Source of the DNA: Natronorubrum halalkaliphilum
GTDB lineage: Archaea; Halobacteriota; Halobacteria; Halobacteriales; Natrialbaceae
Direction: 5' to 3'
Assembly (NCBI RefSeq): GCF_009834785.1
Contig: NZ_WUYX01000015.1
Coordinates: 124,001 to 188,000 of the forward strand
Length of the DNA: 64,000 nt
The translations under genes and the position numbers were made by a program. This document shows, one piece after another, positions 35,789 to 44,900 of this stretch; within the stretch, counting starts at the first letter, position 1, and each line of letters opens with the position of its first letter. The notes beneath the pieces were generated by a model that worked only from the letters and a program-made list of their open reading frames with translations, ran no database searches and was not told the origin of the DNA.

Positions 35789-36112
35789 ATGGGAGAGACA
35801 AAGTTCACCCTTATCGAGTTGCATCTGGACGGCGACACCCAGTTCGGTCTGGGATCGATCGGCAGCGCACTGCCGATCGGACCGAGCGACGACTCGGAGG
35901 AGACGCCGGAGCACGGCACCGAAACCGACCTTGATCTCGAGACCGACGACGAGGCCGCTGCGGCCGACGAAGACGGCTCCGGCGGAAAAGCCATCGGTGC
36001 CGTCATCGCGCTCGTCGCGCTCGTCGGCATCGCCGTCGCCGCCAAGAAGTTCCGCGGCGACGACGAAGACGAACTCGAGACCGAAGAACAGCCCGACGTT
36101 ATCGTCAACTGA
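35789..36112 (+). CDS. Small acidic single-helix membrane protein
   Basis: 107 residues from ATG at 35789. About 65 mostly acidic residues precede one membrane helix (about 68-86, AIGAVIALVALVGIAVAAKK), then another acidic tail. No enzyme motif. The GSIGSALPIG segment ahead of the acidic region is reminiscent of a membrane-proximal loop. Composition is fully haloarchaeal, so it is probably a real gene of unknown function. Confidence 0.65.
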   Translation: MGETKFTLIELHLDGDTQFGLGSIGSALPIGPSDDSEETPEHGTETDLDLETDDEAAAADEDGSGGKAIGAVIALVALVGIAVAAKKFRGDDEDELETEEQPDVIVN

Positions 36113-36253
36113 ACGCTACCGCCGACCGGAGTCGATTCGACGAACTACGAACGCGAACTCGCCACCCCGATTCGTCCGAGTCGGCGACCGACCGATCGGG
36201 GCCAGTATTCGACCGACCGAACGCTTTTGCGCTTGCTTCCCCTACTCGTAGTC

Positions 36254-37216
36254 GTGAATCTCTATCGTAGCGCCCAGGCCGTCGCTGGGGCCTCCGGCGA
36301 CGACATGATCGACTGGCGGTCGGCCGCCGACGCTGCGAAGGCGGCGACCGATCCGGGCTCGCTCGACCTCGAGCCCGGCGAGCGCGAGGCCTACGCACGC
36401 GACGTTCGCGACGCACGGGAGGCCATTCGAACGGTGTCGGGGGCCGAGTTCGACGTTCCCGACACCGTCGAGATCCAGAACCGTCACCACTGGATTGACG
36501 CCAACATCGCGACCTTCGAGCGCGTCATGGGCACCCTCGAGGACCACGCCCAAACCGGTGCCTTCCCCGGCGTCGCTCGAACGGTCAATACGGGAACGAT
36601 GACCGTCTTGCTCGCGTTCCTCGGACGGAACGTCCTCGGACAGTACGACCCCCTGCTGCTCGCCGAGTCGCCCGAGGACAACCACGCGCTGTACTTCGTC
36701 CGCCCGAACATCCTGAACGCCGCCGAGAAACTCGAGGTCGACCCCGATCGGTTCCGCCGCTGGATCGCGTTCCACGAGGTGACCCACGCCGCGGAGTTCG
36801 GGGCCGCACCCTGGTTGTCGGACCACCTCGAGACCCGCATGGAGGACGGCATCGCGGCGCTGTCGGACGGCTCGTTCGACCGGAACGCGTTCCGCGACCT
36901 CGACGCGGCGATGACCGTCGTCGAGGGGTACGCGGAACTCCTGATGGATCACGCCTTCGACGACGAGTACGCGGATTTGCGTCGGAAACTCGACGCCCGC
37001 CGGCAGGGTCGCGGACCGCTTCAGAAGCTGTTCCGGCGACTCCTCGGCCTCGGGCTCAAGGAGCGCCAGTACGAGCGCGGGAAGAACTTCTTCGAGGCCG
37101 TCGTGAACGCACGCGACCTCGAGACGGCGAGTCTCGTCTGGGAGGGCCCGGAGAGCCTGCCGACCCACGACGAACTCGACGATCCGGGGCTGTGGATTCA
37201 GCGGATCGATCGCTGA
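36254..37216 (+). CDS. Zinc-dependent metallopeptidase-like protein, F420-associated family
   Basis: 320 residues from a GTG at 36254 that gives MNLYRSAQAVAGASGD; the open frame also runs back to TTG at 36227. The motif FHEVTHAAEFGAAPWL contains HExxH (HEVTH), the metallopeptidase zinc site. The pattern matches a family annotated as coenzyme-F420-biosynthesis-associated hydrolase, found in archaea and actinobacteria; the actual substrate is not known. No signal peptide, so it acts in the cytoplasm. It is probably transcribed alone. Confidence 0.72.
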   Translation: MNLYRSAQAVAGASGDDMIDWRSAADAAKAATDPGSLDLEPGEREAYARDVRDAREAIRTVSGAEFDVPDTVEIQNRHHWIDANIATFERVMGTLEDHAQTGAFPGVARTVNTGTMTVLLAFLGRNVLGQYDPLLLAESPEDNHALYFVRPNILNAAEKLEVDPDRFRRWIAFHEVTHAAEFGAAPWLSDHLETRMEDGIAALSDGSFDRNAFRDLDAAMTVVEGYAELLMDHAFDDEYADLRRKLDARRQGRGPLQKLFRRLLGLGLKERQYERGKNFFEAVVNARDLETASLVWEGPESLPTHDELDDPGLWIQRIDR

Positions 37217-37315
37217 GACGGGGCGACAGTAGGACACGTTTCGGCCGTGCTGTGAGTACAAACCGGCGCTTCTCCGCTTTCGAGGCGCCCGTTCTTGACT
37301 CGGCTATCCCTACCG

Positions 37316-37528
37316 CTACACAATCCAGTAAACGTACCAGAGCAGCGCGGCACCCGCGATAAGGCCGCCCAGAACGGTACCCGCGATGACCACTGGCGGC
37401 GCATCGCCCTGGACGGCGATCATTCCGCCCGAAAGGCCGACGAGCGAGACGAATCCGATCGCGACCCGAGCCGATGGAGACGTCAATGCGGTCGTCTGCG
37501 AGGCGTCCCGGCCGGGACCACGTCTCAT
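37316..37528 (-). CDS. Small two-helix membrane protein
   Basis: 70 residues: a short basic start, then two membrane helices (about 23-40 and 46-68). Its start overlaps the stop of the next upstream gene by 4 bp (ATGA), so the two are co-translated. Unknown function. Confidence 0.55.
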   Translation of the reverse strand: MRRGPGRDASQTTALTSPSARVAIGFVSLVGLSGGMIAVQGDAPPVVIAGTVLGGLIAGAALLWYVYWIV

Positions 37529-37968
37529 AGCTCGTCCGGAGTGCTGACGTGCATCGCGTGGAACGCCCACGCTGGCCGTTCGCCGTCGGTATTCCGGGAC
37601 TCGGTAGGTTCGCCGCTCGAGTCGTCGACGGAGCCCGATTCGCGGCGAACGAGCGTCCCGCTCCAGCGCGTCTCGAAGCGGCGTCGCTCGCCTGACTCGG
37701 TGTCCGTCCAGGCCATCGTGACCTCGTCGGCGACGGTGGCGTACTCGTCGTGCTCGTCGACGACGAGATTCGTACTTTCGATCGTCCATTCGTCGGTCGT
37801 ACAGCTCTGTTCCCGAAGCGCCTCCGACACCTGCTCGAAGCCGAACAGCCCCTCGCTGATGCCGAACTTCACCGTCGTCTCGTCCTCGAGAAAGTACGGT
37901 TCGAGCGCCTCGCCGTTTCGAAGCGCGTCGTAGTAGTCGCGGACGACGGATTCGGCGCGTTCGCTCAT
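37525..37968 (-). CDS. NTF2-like/SnoaL-type protein
   Basis: 147 residues from ATG at 37968; upstream codons look non-coding. The start ESVVRDYYDALRNGEALEPYF and the later alternation of beta strands (TNLVVDEHDEYATVADEVTMAW) have the pattern of NTF2-like/SnoaL or DUF4440 domains, small cone-shaped folds used by isomerases and by ligand-binding proteins. No catalytic residue can be named with confidence. It is coupled by a 4 bp overlap to a small membrane protein. Confidence 0.6.
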   Translation of the reverse strand: MSERAESVVRDYYDALRNGEALEPYFLEDETTVKFGISEGLFGFEQVSEALREQSCTTDEWTIESTNLVVDEHDEYATVADEVTMAWTDTESGERRRFETRWSGTLVRRESGSVDDSSGEPTESRNTDGERPAWAFHAMHVSTPDEL

Positions 37969-38325
37969 GGGTCTACTGTCGAAGCCCGGTCCCAAAGGCC
38001 CACCGGACGCAGACGCAGGTTCGGTCGCGCCGAGCGGAAGAGAGCAGTCGATAACACCACCCTCGACTCCCAGCGGGCCGCGACCGGTGGGCGCTGCACT
38101 CTCAGCCCCAACATCCAATTGACAGGTGCGTGCGAGTACGTAGTGGAGCAGTTACGACATGCCACCAAACCGTCGTCGTTGGAGGAACCACCCCGAGTTC
38201 GAAGTGTCGGTCGTCGCGACCGCTCGAGAACGTGCGCCTCGCTCCGGGCGTCGGATTCGCGTCGAAACAAACGCGGACCGCCCGGTTCGCGATAGTTCGG
38301 CGGCGGCCGGTTCGAGGAGGAAGCG
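37969..38325. other. Intergenic region without recognised gene
   Basis: About 360 G+C-rich bases between divergent genes. No frame of normal acidic composition and no clear TATA box or repeat was seen. Confidence 0.4.
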
Positions 38326-39111
38326 ATGACGTCTCGATCGCAACAGTCGATCGACGAATCGCCGGAGGCCGTGACCGTTTCGGATCGGGCGGGCTCGGGG
38401 ACCAACATCGGCCCGCGGGAACGGGCCGCGTCCGTCGTGCTGGGCATCGTGCTCCTGTTTCGCGGGCTGCGGCGTCGCTCGCTCGGCGGCGTCGCGACGG
38501 CCGCCGCCGGCGGGGCGCTGCTGTCGCGCGGTGTCCGCGGTCGCAGCCGACTCTATCGACTGCTCGGCGTGAACACTGCGGCGGGCGACGAGCGACCGGA
38601 CGCGGAATCGACGGACGCCCCGTCGATCGAGCGGACGATCACGGTCGGGAAACCGGCGGACGAACTCGCGGCGTTCTGCCGGGAACCGGAGCAGTTCAAT
38701 CAGATCGTCGGGGAGTTTGCGGACGTATCCGAAACGACTGGTAACGAAGGACGCCTTAGCTGGCACATTGACGGGCCACTCGGTCAGGAGATCGAGTGGG
38801 AGACCGAACTCGTCGAGGAGCGACCCGGCGAACTCCTGCGGTGGGCGTCGGTCGACGGGGCAACGGTCCCACACGAGGCGACGGTCCGGTTTCAGCCGGC
38901 ACCCGGCGATCGAGGAACGCAGGTCACGCTCCGGATTCAGTCCGACCCGCCCGGCGGATCGCTGGGCAACGCGGCGCTGGAACGACTCGGCGTCGTCCCG
39001 AGCGCGCTCGCCGGAACGGCGCTCGATCGGTTCAAGAGCCTCGCCGAAACAGGCGAGATTCCGACGATCGACGCGAACCCGTCGGGACGAGGGAAAGGGG
39101 ACCTGATCTGA
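38326..39111 (+). CDS. SRPBCC-domain protein with N-terminal membrane segment
   Basis: 261 residues. An N-terminal hydrophobic stretch (about 32-68, SVVLGIVLLFRGLRRRS then GGVATAAAGGALLSRG) looks like the YgaP/DUF2892 membrane hairpin; the remainder (about 105-245) is a START/SRPBCC ligand-binding fold (TITVGKPADELAAFCREPEQF, then a strand-rich tail with ATVRFQPAPGDRGTQVTLR). This is the polyketide-cyclase or coenzyme-Q-binding type. Ligand unknown; a lipid or quinone is plausible given the membrane anchor. Confidence 0.7.
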   Translation: MTSRSQQSIDESPEAVTVSDRAGSGTNIGPRERAASVVLGIVLLFRGLRRRSLGGVATAAAGGALLSRGVRGRSRLYRLLGVNTAAGDERPDAESTDAPSIERTITVGKPADELAAFCREPEQFNQIVGEFADVSETTGNEGRLSWHIDGPLGQEIEWETELVEERPGELLRWASVDGATVPHEATVRFQPAPGDRGTQVTLRIQSDPPGGSLGNAALERLGVVPSALAGTALDRFKSLAETGEIPTIDANPSGRGKGDLI

Positions 39112-39339
39112 GCCGCGTTCGAATCCAACCGACTCCGTTCTCGGCCCCTCGTCACTATCCGCCATCGGTGGGTCGAAAGACGCGGTCAATCGGTCGTCCG
39201 CCCCGACGGTCCGTCGAACGACCAGCGCGACTCTGGACGTCGCTCGCGGAGCCGACCGGAATCGCGGCGATCGGCTCCCGCTCCGCTCGCGGCTCGAGAA
39301 GTCCACTCAACGGACTCGAGGGGCTACTTTCGAATCGGC

Positions 39340-39891
39340 CTACATGAAGCCGCGATCGACTTCGTCCGTCTCGATCAGGTCCTCGAGCTCCGAATGAAGT
39401 AACTCGTCGGCCTCCTCGAAGCGGTCGGCGAGGTCCTCGAGTTCGTCCGGTCGGTCGTACTGGTCGTACTCCATCGGTCCGAACGCGGGACTCTCGAGGG
39501 CATCCATGACGTCGTCGAAGAGGTCCTGCGGTCGGGTCGGAGCGTCCGCGTGCGTCTCGAGGACCGTCTCGAGGCGCTTGGAGACGGTCTGGGCCTGCTC
39601 CTCGTCTTCGGGCGGCGACTGAACGGCGAACCGACCGCCGCTGTTCTCTTCGGGGAGGAACGAGCCGATCTCGTCGTCGAGTTTGCGCGCCACTTGCGTC
39701 CCGACACCGCGAACCTCGTAGGGGTTCTTCGCGTAGGTCTTCAGGAAAAAGACGCCGGCGCGGGGGTGGGCGAGATACATGTCTTCGCCGACGCCGCCGG
39801 CGCGGTCACCGGCGACCGCCCGCCAGTTTTCGGGATCGACGTCCCGGTCGGTGACGTCCTCGAGTACGTCCTGCCACTCGCGAATCCGCAT
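39340..39891 (-). CDS. Conserved haloarchaeal protein, unknown function
   Basis: 183 residues from ATG at 39891, chosen over the longer frame because the extra 48 codons look non-coding. It starts MRIREWQDVLEDV and contains HPRAGVFFLKTYAKNPYEVRG, then a long acidic, helical tail (about residues 90-183). No signal peptide or membrane helix. I know no functional assignment for this family. Confidence 0.65.
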   Translation of the reverse strand: MRIREWQDVLEDVTDRDVDPENWRAVAGDRAGGVGEDMYLAHPRAGVFFLKTYAKNPYEVRGVGTQVARKLDDEIGSFLPEENSGGRFAVQSPPEDEEQAQTVSKRLETVLETHADAPTRPQDLFDDVMDALESPAFGPMEYDQYDRPDELEDLADRFEEADELLHSELEDLIETDEVDRGFM

Positions 39892-40063
39892 AGCCGAACG
39901 TTGTGACGCAGACAGAATGAACGTATCGGTCGAAGCGAACGAGACGGCCGGACGACTGCCCGCGACGTTCGGTTGCGAGGGTGTGGGATCGCGTCCGACA
40001 CTCCTCCGGAACCAAAAGGGATACGGTGGGGCCACTCACAGGGAGAGTAACCGACGTTTGACC

Positions 40064-40351
40064 ATGTCCGTCCGTCAATCACTCTCTCTCATCGAACTGT
40101 TTCGCGCCACCCCGGCGAAAAGTTCACTCCTCGCACTCGGCCCGGTCACGCTGGCAGTCGGGCAGTTAGGAAATAGTTACGTTAACGGCGTCTCCCCCGC
40201 CGTTTCGATCGCGTTCGCCGCCGTCATGATCGCGTTCGCTGTCGTCGCAACGCGACACCACGCCGCCGAATACCGGCTCCGTCGACTCGAGGCCGATATC
40301 GACGCGGATGCCGACGCGGGCCTCGAGACTGACCGGCGTTCGGCGCGGTAA
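40064..40351 (+). CDS. Small two-helix membrane protein
   Basis: 95 residues from ATG at 40064. Two membrane helices (about 20-38 and 44-63) are followed by a charged helix RLRRLEADIDADADAG. Composition is normal for the genome. Function unknown. It is convergent with the SPW gene, whose stop is 6 bp away. Confidence 0.6.
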   Translation: MSVRQSLSLIELFRATPAKSSLLALGPVTLAVGQLGNSYVNGVSPAVSIAFAAVMIAFAVVATRHHAAEYRLRRLEADIDADADAGLETDRRSAR

Positions 40352-40357
40352 ACCGTA

Positions 40358-40909
40358 TCAGGCCCGCGTCGACTCCGTCGCGACGCTCCGTGCTTCGCGG
40401 GCTTCGTAGGCGTTGTACCCCGCAAGCCCGGCGATCAGTAGTCCGGAGACGAGCGTGGTCCAGAACAGTCCTTCGGTCATCTGCAGGAGCGCCGGCGCGA
40501 TGATCAGCCAGATCCCGAGCACGGCGACCAGCGACGCGACCCCGGTACTGAGCGGGATATCGTTCGACAGCCGGTAGAAGTTGTAGCCGGCGGCGAGGAA
40601 CACGGCGGCACCGACCAGAAGGTTGTTCCAGAGCGACGCTTCGGCGACGTCGAAGAGCAGAAGGGAGGCGGCGACCCAGACGCCGAGTGCGGCGACGATG
40701 ATACTGAGCACCGACGTCTTTCGACGCCGTTCCTCGTCCGCGATGGCGGTCGACTCGTCTCGAGGATCCCGATCGCCGGGCCGATCACCGACGCCGGTTC
40801 CGGAGTCGACGTCGTCGGACGGCTTCCGTACGCGGTCCTCGCGGCCGGTTCCTACCTCCGTTCCGCCCGCCGTTTGCGGATCGCGGTCGTCCCTGTTCGA
40901 GTCACTCAT
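40358..40909 (-). CDS. SPW-repeat membrane protein (two repeats)
   Basis: 183 residues from ATG at 40909. About 60 very polar residues (Asp/Arg/Gly-rich) precede four membrane helices that form two SPW-like repeats, recognisable as LGVWVAASLLLF-x-WNNLLVGAAVFLAAGYNFYR and LGIWLIIAPALLQM-x-FWTTLVSGLLIAGLAGYNAY. The family is frequent in haloarchaea and some bacteria; the function is unknown. A second SPW-type protein is encoded at 48231. Confidence 0.72.
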   Translation of the reverse strand: MSDSNRDDRDPQTAGGTEVGTGREDRVRKPSDDVDSGTGVGDRPGDRDPRDESTAIADEERRRKTSVLSIIVAALGVWVAASLLLFDVAEASLWNNLLVGAAVFLAAGYNFYRLSNDIPLSTGVASLVAVLGIWLIIAPALLQMTEGLFWTTLVSGLLIAGLAGYNAYEAREARSVATESTRA

Positions 40910-41120
40910 GACGACTGGCGGTTCGCCGCAGTCGGGCAAAAACGCCCCCGACCGTTCCACCGTACGGCGAGGAAAATCACGGGTAATGGATTGTTACACT
41001 GACTCGTTGAGACGGTTCTCATGTCGTGCCGATCGGATCGGGCCGCTTGAGGGCAACTTGCGGAGGACCGATGACCGATGACCGATAGCGTTTTTGACTG
41101 CTCGGTCCTGACGAACAAGC

Positions 41121-43880
41121 GTGCACGTACGCGGAACCGTCGCGGGGGAGGTCGACGTGAAGTCGGTGTCGACGAGTTACGGGGAGAGCGATCTCGCCGA
41201 GGTACCGGTCCGACTCGCCGACGACGGCGACGGCGACAGCGGCAACGGCAACGAGTCGATGCGAGCCGAAAGGCTCGCTCGAGACGCCGGCGGAGAGCCG
41301 AACGTCGCGGACGGCCACGAGACCACGACGGTAACCCTGTGGAACAAGTGGGCGGAATCGGCCGACTACCTCGAGCCGGGGATGGAACTGCTCGTTACTG
41401 ACGCGAAAGAAGAGGAGTACCAGGGCGAAACCAGGTACGCAACGACGGGCGACTCCTACGTCGTCGTGGAGCCGAGTTTTCTGGTCAACGTGACGTCGAT
41501 CCGCAACTGGGTTGAATGTCCCCGACTGTACTACCTGAACAAGCTCTCCGGAGTGCCGCTGAACTACCCCGTCGTCAAAGGGACCCTCGTCCACGAGGTG
41601 TTCGGGGACCTGCTGCGCGACCGACCGTTAGCGGAGTCCATCGAGGCCCGCGTCGACGAACGCGGCCTCGAACTCGGCTTGCTCGGCGAAACGCCCGAGG
41701 CCGTCGCCGAAGACGTCCGAGAGAACGCGAAAGCGATCGAGGGCTGGCTCGAGCAGGGCCGGCTGACCGAGGAAGATAGCTGGCGCTCCGAGCAACTCCT
41801 CATCAGCGAGACGTTCGGCATCCGCGGGCGGGCCGACGCGATCCGCCGCGGTGCGCCGGTCGAACTCAAGACGGGCAAGAACCTCAAGAAGGAGCCGCGA
41901 TTCAAGGACAAGGTCCAGGCCGCCTGCTACGCGCTGTTGCTCGAGGAACACGGCGGCGAGGTCGACACCGGAACCCTGCTCTACACCAAGAACTCGGTGC
42001 TCGACCGCAACGAGGAAACCGGCGACCTCACCCCTGCGAAGGATTTCGCGATGGGCGACGGCCTCCTGAAGTTCGTCGTGCGCCAGCGCAACGAACTCGC
42101 GGCGATGGAGGTCGCCGGCGACGTTCCGACCGGCTACGAGGGATCGGCGAAGTGCGAGTACTGCTTCGAGCAGGACACCTGCATGGTCGTTTCGGGACGG
42201 CTCGATCAGGAGTCCAAGGCCGGCCAGATCGGCCAGCCCCTCCCCGAGGAGGAACGCGAGTACTTCCAGCGCTTCTACCGAGCGATCGAGGAAGAACGCC
42301 GTGAAGTCCACCGCGAGTACGCCAAGCTCTGGGAACAGGACGCGCGGGAACGCGCCGACGACGACCGGGCGCTGATCGACCTCGAGTTCGTCGAGAAACG
42401 GCCGCTGGAGGGCGGGCGCTGGGAACTGCGAGCGCGGCGAACGTCGGGGGAAAACTCGAAACTCCGAGAGGGCGATCTGGTGCTCGCGAGCGACGGCCAT
42501 CCGGTACGGGGGGACTCCGAACTCGCGATGATCGAACGACTCGACGACGAGGTCGTCCTCACGGCCGACGAGCCGGTCGAAGTCACCCGCCTCGACGTCT
42601 ACCCTTCCGAACTGACGACCGATCGACTGCTCGTCGCGATGCACGACGCGCTCTTGAAAGGCGACGAGCGCCGGAAGGACATCCTGTTCGGCCGTACGGA
42701 GCCCGAGTTCGAGGCTATTCCGGAGACGTTCATCGACAACAACGACGCCCAGAACGAGGCCGTCACGAAAGCCGTCGGCGCACGAGACTGCGCGCTGATC
42801 CACGGCCCGCCGGGCACCGGAAAGACCTACACCATCGCCCGAGCCATCCGCGCGATGGTCGAACGCGGCGAGCGCGTCCTGCTCTCGGCGTTCACCAATC
42901 GAGCCGTCGATAACGCCCTCGAGGCCTTACTCGAGCAACTCGAGGACGTGATCGATCCCGATCGAGTCGTTCGCGTCGGCTCCGAGAGCGGCGTCCGCGA
43001 CGATATGGAGCCGTACCGACTCGAGCGCTCGGGCGAGCCCGAGGATCGCGTCGCCGAACTCCAGAACGCGCAGGTGGTCGCGGCGACGACGGCGACCTGT
43101 GGCTCCCGGGTGATGAAAGAGCAGGCCTTCGACGTCGCGCTGGTCGACGAGGCCGCCCAGTTGACGGAACCCGGGGCCTGCGCGGCGATCAACCTCGCCG
43201 AGCGGTTCGTCCTCGTCGGCGACCACGAGCAACTGCCGCCCGTCGTGCGAGCGGAGAACGACCTTACGGAGTCGCTGTTCGAACGGCTCATCGACTGCCA
43301 CCCCGAAGCCGGCGTCATGCTCGACCGCCAGTACCGGATGAACCAGCGCATCCAGGCCTTCGCCTCGACCGAGTTCTACGACGGCGAACTTCGACCCGCA
43401 GAACCCGCCGTCGCGGCCCGAAACCTGGACGACCTCGACGGCGTCTCTCGCGAGTCGCTGCCAGACGACCTCCGGGATCCGGTCTCGTTCGTCGAAGTCG
43501 AGGGTGAGGACAGTCAGTACACCGACAGCGAGGAGGCCGCCCGAATCGCCGACCTGATCGAGACCTACGAGGCTGCCGGCCTCGATCGCAGCGACATCGG
43601 GATCATCGCGCCGTTCCGGGCTCAGGTCTCCGAAATTTCGTCCCACGTCCCCGAAGACGTCGCCGTCGACACCGTCGACCGCTTCCAGGGCTCGAGCCAG
43701 GAAGTCATCATCGTCTCCTTTACCGCGACTGGAACCCTCGAGGGCCCCATCTTCGAGGACTACCGTCGGATCAACGTCGCGCTGACCCGGCCGAAACGCG
43801 CGCTCGTGCTGGTCGGCGATCCGACGGCGTTGGCGACAGACCCCGTCTACGAGCGGATGCTCGAGTGGGCGACCGCGTAG
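41121..43880 (+). CDS. Dna2-like nuclease-helicase (Cas4/RecB nuclease + SF1 helicase)
   Basis: 919 residues from a GTG start. N-terminal OB-like strands are followed by a RecB/Cas4-type nuclease: Cys133 (ECPRLYY), His158, Asp239 (GRADAI), the Glu248-Leu-Lys250 pair, Gln266-x-x-x-Tyr270, and Cys345, Cys348 and Cys354, which should hold a 4Fe-4S cluster. The C-terminal half is an SF1 helicase: Walker A GPPGTGKT (about 562-569), LVDEAAQ (Walker B), GDHEQLPPV (motif III), RQYRMN (IV), DTVDRFQGSSQEV (V) and INVALTRPKRALVLVGD (VI). This is the Dna2 arrangement used for DNA end resection and flap processing. No CRISPR genes are near, so Cas4 similarity does not imply CRISPR. Confidence 0.85.
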   Translation: MHVRGTVAGEVDVKSVSTSYGESDLAEVPVRLADDGDGDSGNGNESMRAERLARDAGGEPNVADGHETTTVTLWNKWAESADYLEPGMELLVTDAKEEEYQGETRYATTGDSYVVVEPSFLVNVTSIRNWVECPRLYYLNKLSGVPLNYPVVKGTLVHEVFGDLLRDRPLAESIEARVDERGLELGLLGETPEAVAEDVRENAKAIEGWLEQGRLTEEDSWRSEQLLISETFGIRGRADAIRRGAPVELKTGKNLKKEPRFKDKVQAACYALLLEEHGGEVDTGTLLYTKNSVLDRNEETGDLTPAKDFAMGDGLLKFVVRQRNELAAMEVAGDVPTGYEGSAKCEYCFEQDTCMVVSGRLDQESKAGQIGQPLPEEEREYFQRFYRAIEEERREVHREYAKLWEQDARERADDDRALIDLEFVEKRPLEGGRWELRARRTSGENSKLREGDLVLASDGHPVRGDSELAMIERLDDEVVLTADEPVEVTRLDVYPSELTTDRLLVAMHDALLKGDERRKDILFGRTEPEFEAIPETFIDNNDAQNEAVTKAVGARDCALIHGPPGTGKTYTIARAIRAMVERGERVLLSAFTNRAVDNALEALLEQLEDVIDPDRVVRVGSESGVRDDMEPYRLERSGEPEDRVAELQNAQVVAATTATCGSRVMKEQAFDVALVDEAAQLTEPGACAAINLAERFVLVGDHEQLPPVVRAENDLTESLFERLIDCHPEAGVMLDRQYRMNQRIQAFASTEFYDGELRPAEPAVAARNLDDLDGVSRESLPDDLRDPVSFVEVEGEDSQYTDSEEAARIADLIETYEAAGLDRSDIGIIAPFRAQVSEISSHVPEDVAVDTVDRFQGSSQEVIIVSFTATGTLEGPIFEDYRRINVALTRPKRALVLVGDPTALATDPVYERMLEWATA

Positions 43881-44009
43881 CGACCCGCCGTTTTGTCGAG
43901 TGCACGATCGAACCGGAGATCGATCGCCGCCGGTCGCGGTGGGGGCTGTGCCGATCAGCCAGCCAACGGGACGCCAGTCTTTATTTTCACCGGACCGTCA
44001 GTACGCGTG

Positions 44010-44846
44010 ATGCGACTCGAGGACGAAAGCGCGCCGCTGCGCGAGGCGGTCCCCGCGGAGTACGCCGATATCGTCGTCGCCGTCACCGAACTCGGCAGTG
44101 TGACGACGCTGATGATGCTGCTCGCCGTGCTGTTCTGGTGGCACGATCGCCGACGGAGCGCGCTGGTGATCAGCTACGCGGTCGCCGGCCTCGCGGTTTT
44201 GCTCTCCGTCGAGACCCTGCTGGGTCTGCCACGGCCGCCGGAAGACGTCTGGATCGCCTCGATCGAGGTCGACGGCTACGGCTTCCCGAGCGGCCACGCG
44301 TTCGCCGCGGCCGTGGTCTACGGCGGCCTCGTCTCGGCGTACGACCGGGGACGGGACTGGCGGGCGCTTCTCGGCGCCGGAACGGTCGTCGCCCTCGTCT
44401 CCCTCTCGAGGGTCGTCCTCGGCGTCCACTACCTGGGCGACGTGCTCGTCGGCGCGGGGCTGGGTATCGCCTTCGTCGTCCTCATGGATCGACTCACCCG
44501 CGGCGCGCCGACGGTGGGCTTCGCGATCGCACTCGTCCTCGCGGTTCCCGCCGTCTACGTCACCGGGGCCGCGCCGGACGCGCTGCTCGGCCTCGGCGGG
44601 GCGATCGGTGGCGTGCTGGTCGCGGGACGGATCGATCGACTCCCCGACCTTCGCTCTCGACTCGAGGCGGTCGTACTCCTCGCCGTCGGCGGCGCTATCG
44701 CCGTCGTCGTGCAGGTCGTCGAGACGCTCGTCACGTTCGCGCCGGTCCTCGTCGCGCTCTACGCCGTTCTCGTCGCGTGGGTCTTCCTCGCGCCGGCCGT
44801 CGTGAGTCTGCTCGAGACCGCCGTCCGCGAGTCGAGGGTCGCCTGA
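44010..44846 (+). CDS. PAP2-family membrane phosphatase
   Basis: 278 residues from ATG at 44010; the open frame extends upstream but its first 39 codons are not typical. About 8 membrane helices. The three PAP2 motifs are visible: LLGLPRP (motif 1 remnant), PSGHAF (motif 2) and SRVVLGVHYLGDVLVG (motif 3, S-R-x5-H-x3-D). It dephosphorylates a lipid or isoprenoid phosphate on the outer membrane face, for example a dolichol pyrophosphate. The C-terminal half adds several helices beyond the minimal PAP2 core. Confidence 0.8.
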   Translation: MRLEDESAPLREAVPAEYADIVVAVTELGSVTTLMMLLAVLFWWHDRRRSALVISYAVAGLAVLLSVETLLGLPRPPEDVWIASIEVDGYGFPSGHAFAAAVVYGGLVSAYDRGRDWRALLGAGTVVALVSLSRVVLGVHYLGDVLVGAGLGIAFVVLMDRLTRGAPTVGFAIALVLAVPAVYVTGAAPDALLGLGGAIGGVLVAGRIDRLPDLRSRLEAVVLLAVGGAIAVVVQVVETLVTFAPVLVALYAVLVAWVFLAPAVVSLLETAVRESRVA

Positions 44847-44900
44847 TCTGCCTCCCGACGAGCCACCGCCGTTTTTGCAGGTTGGGGCCGAACGCCACCC

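Noticed and set aside
39119-39170. tRNA-like TTCGAATCC sequence
   Set aside because: The flanking bases do not form a T-stem or an acceptor stem; no tRNA gene was recognised anywhere in the window.
41121-43880. CRISPR-associated Cas4
   Set aside because: The Cas4-like part is fused to an SF1 helicase in the Dna2 arrangement, and no CRISPR array or cas gene is in the window.
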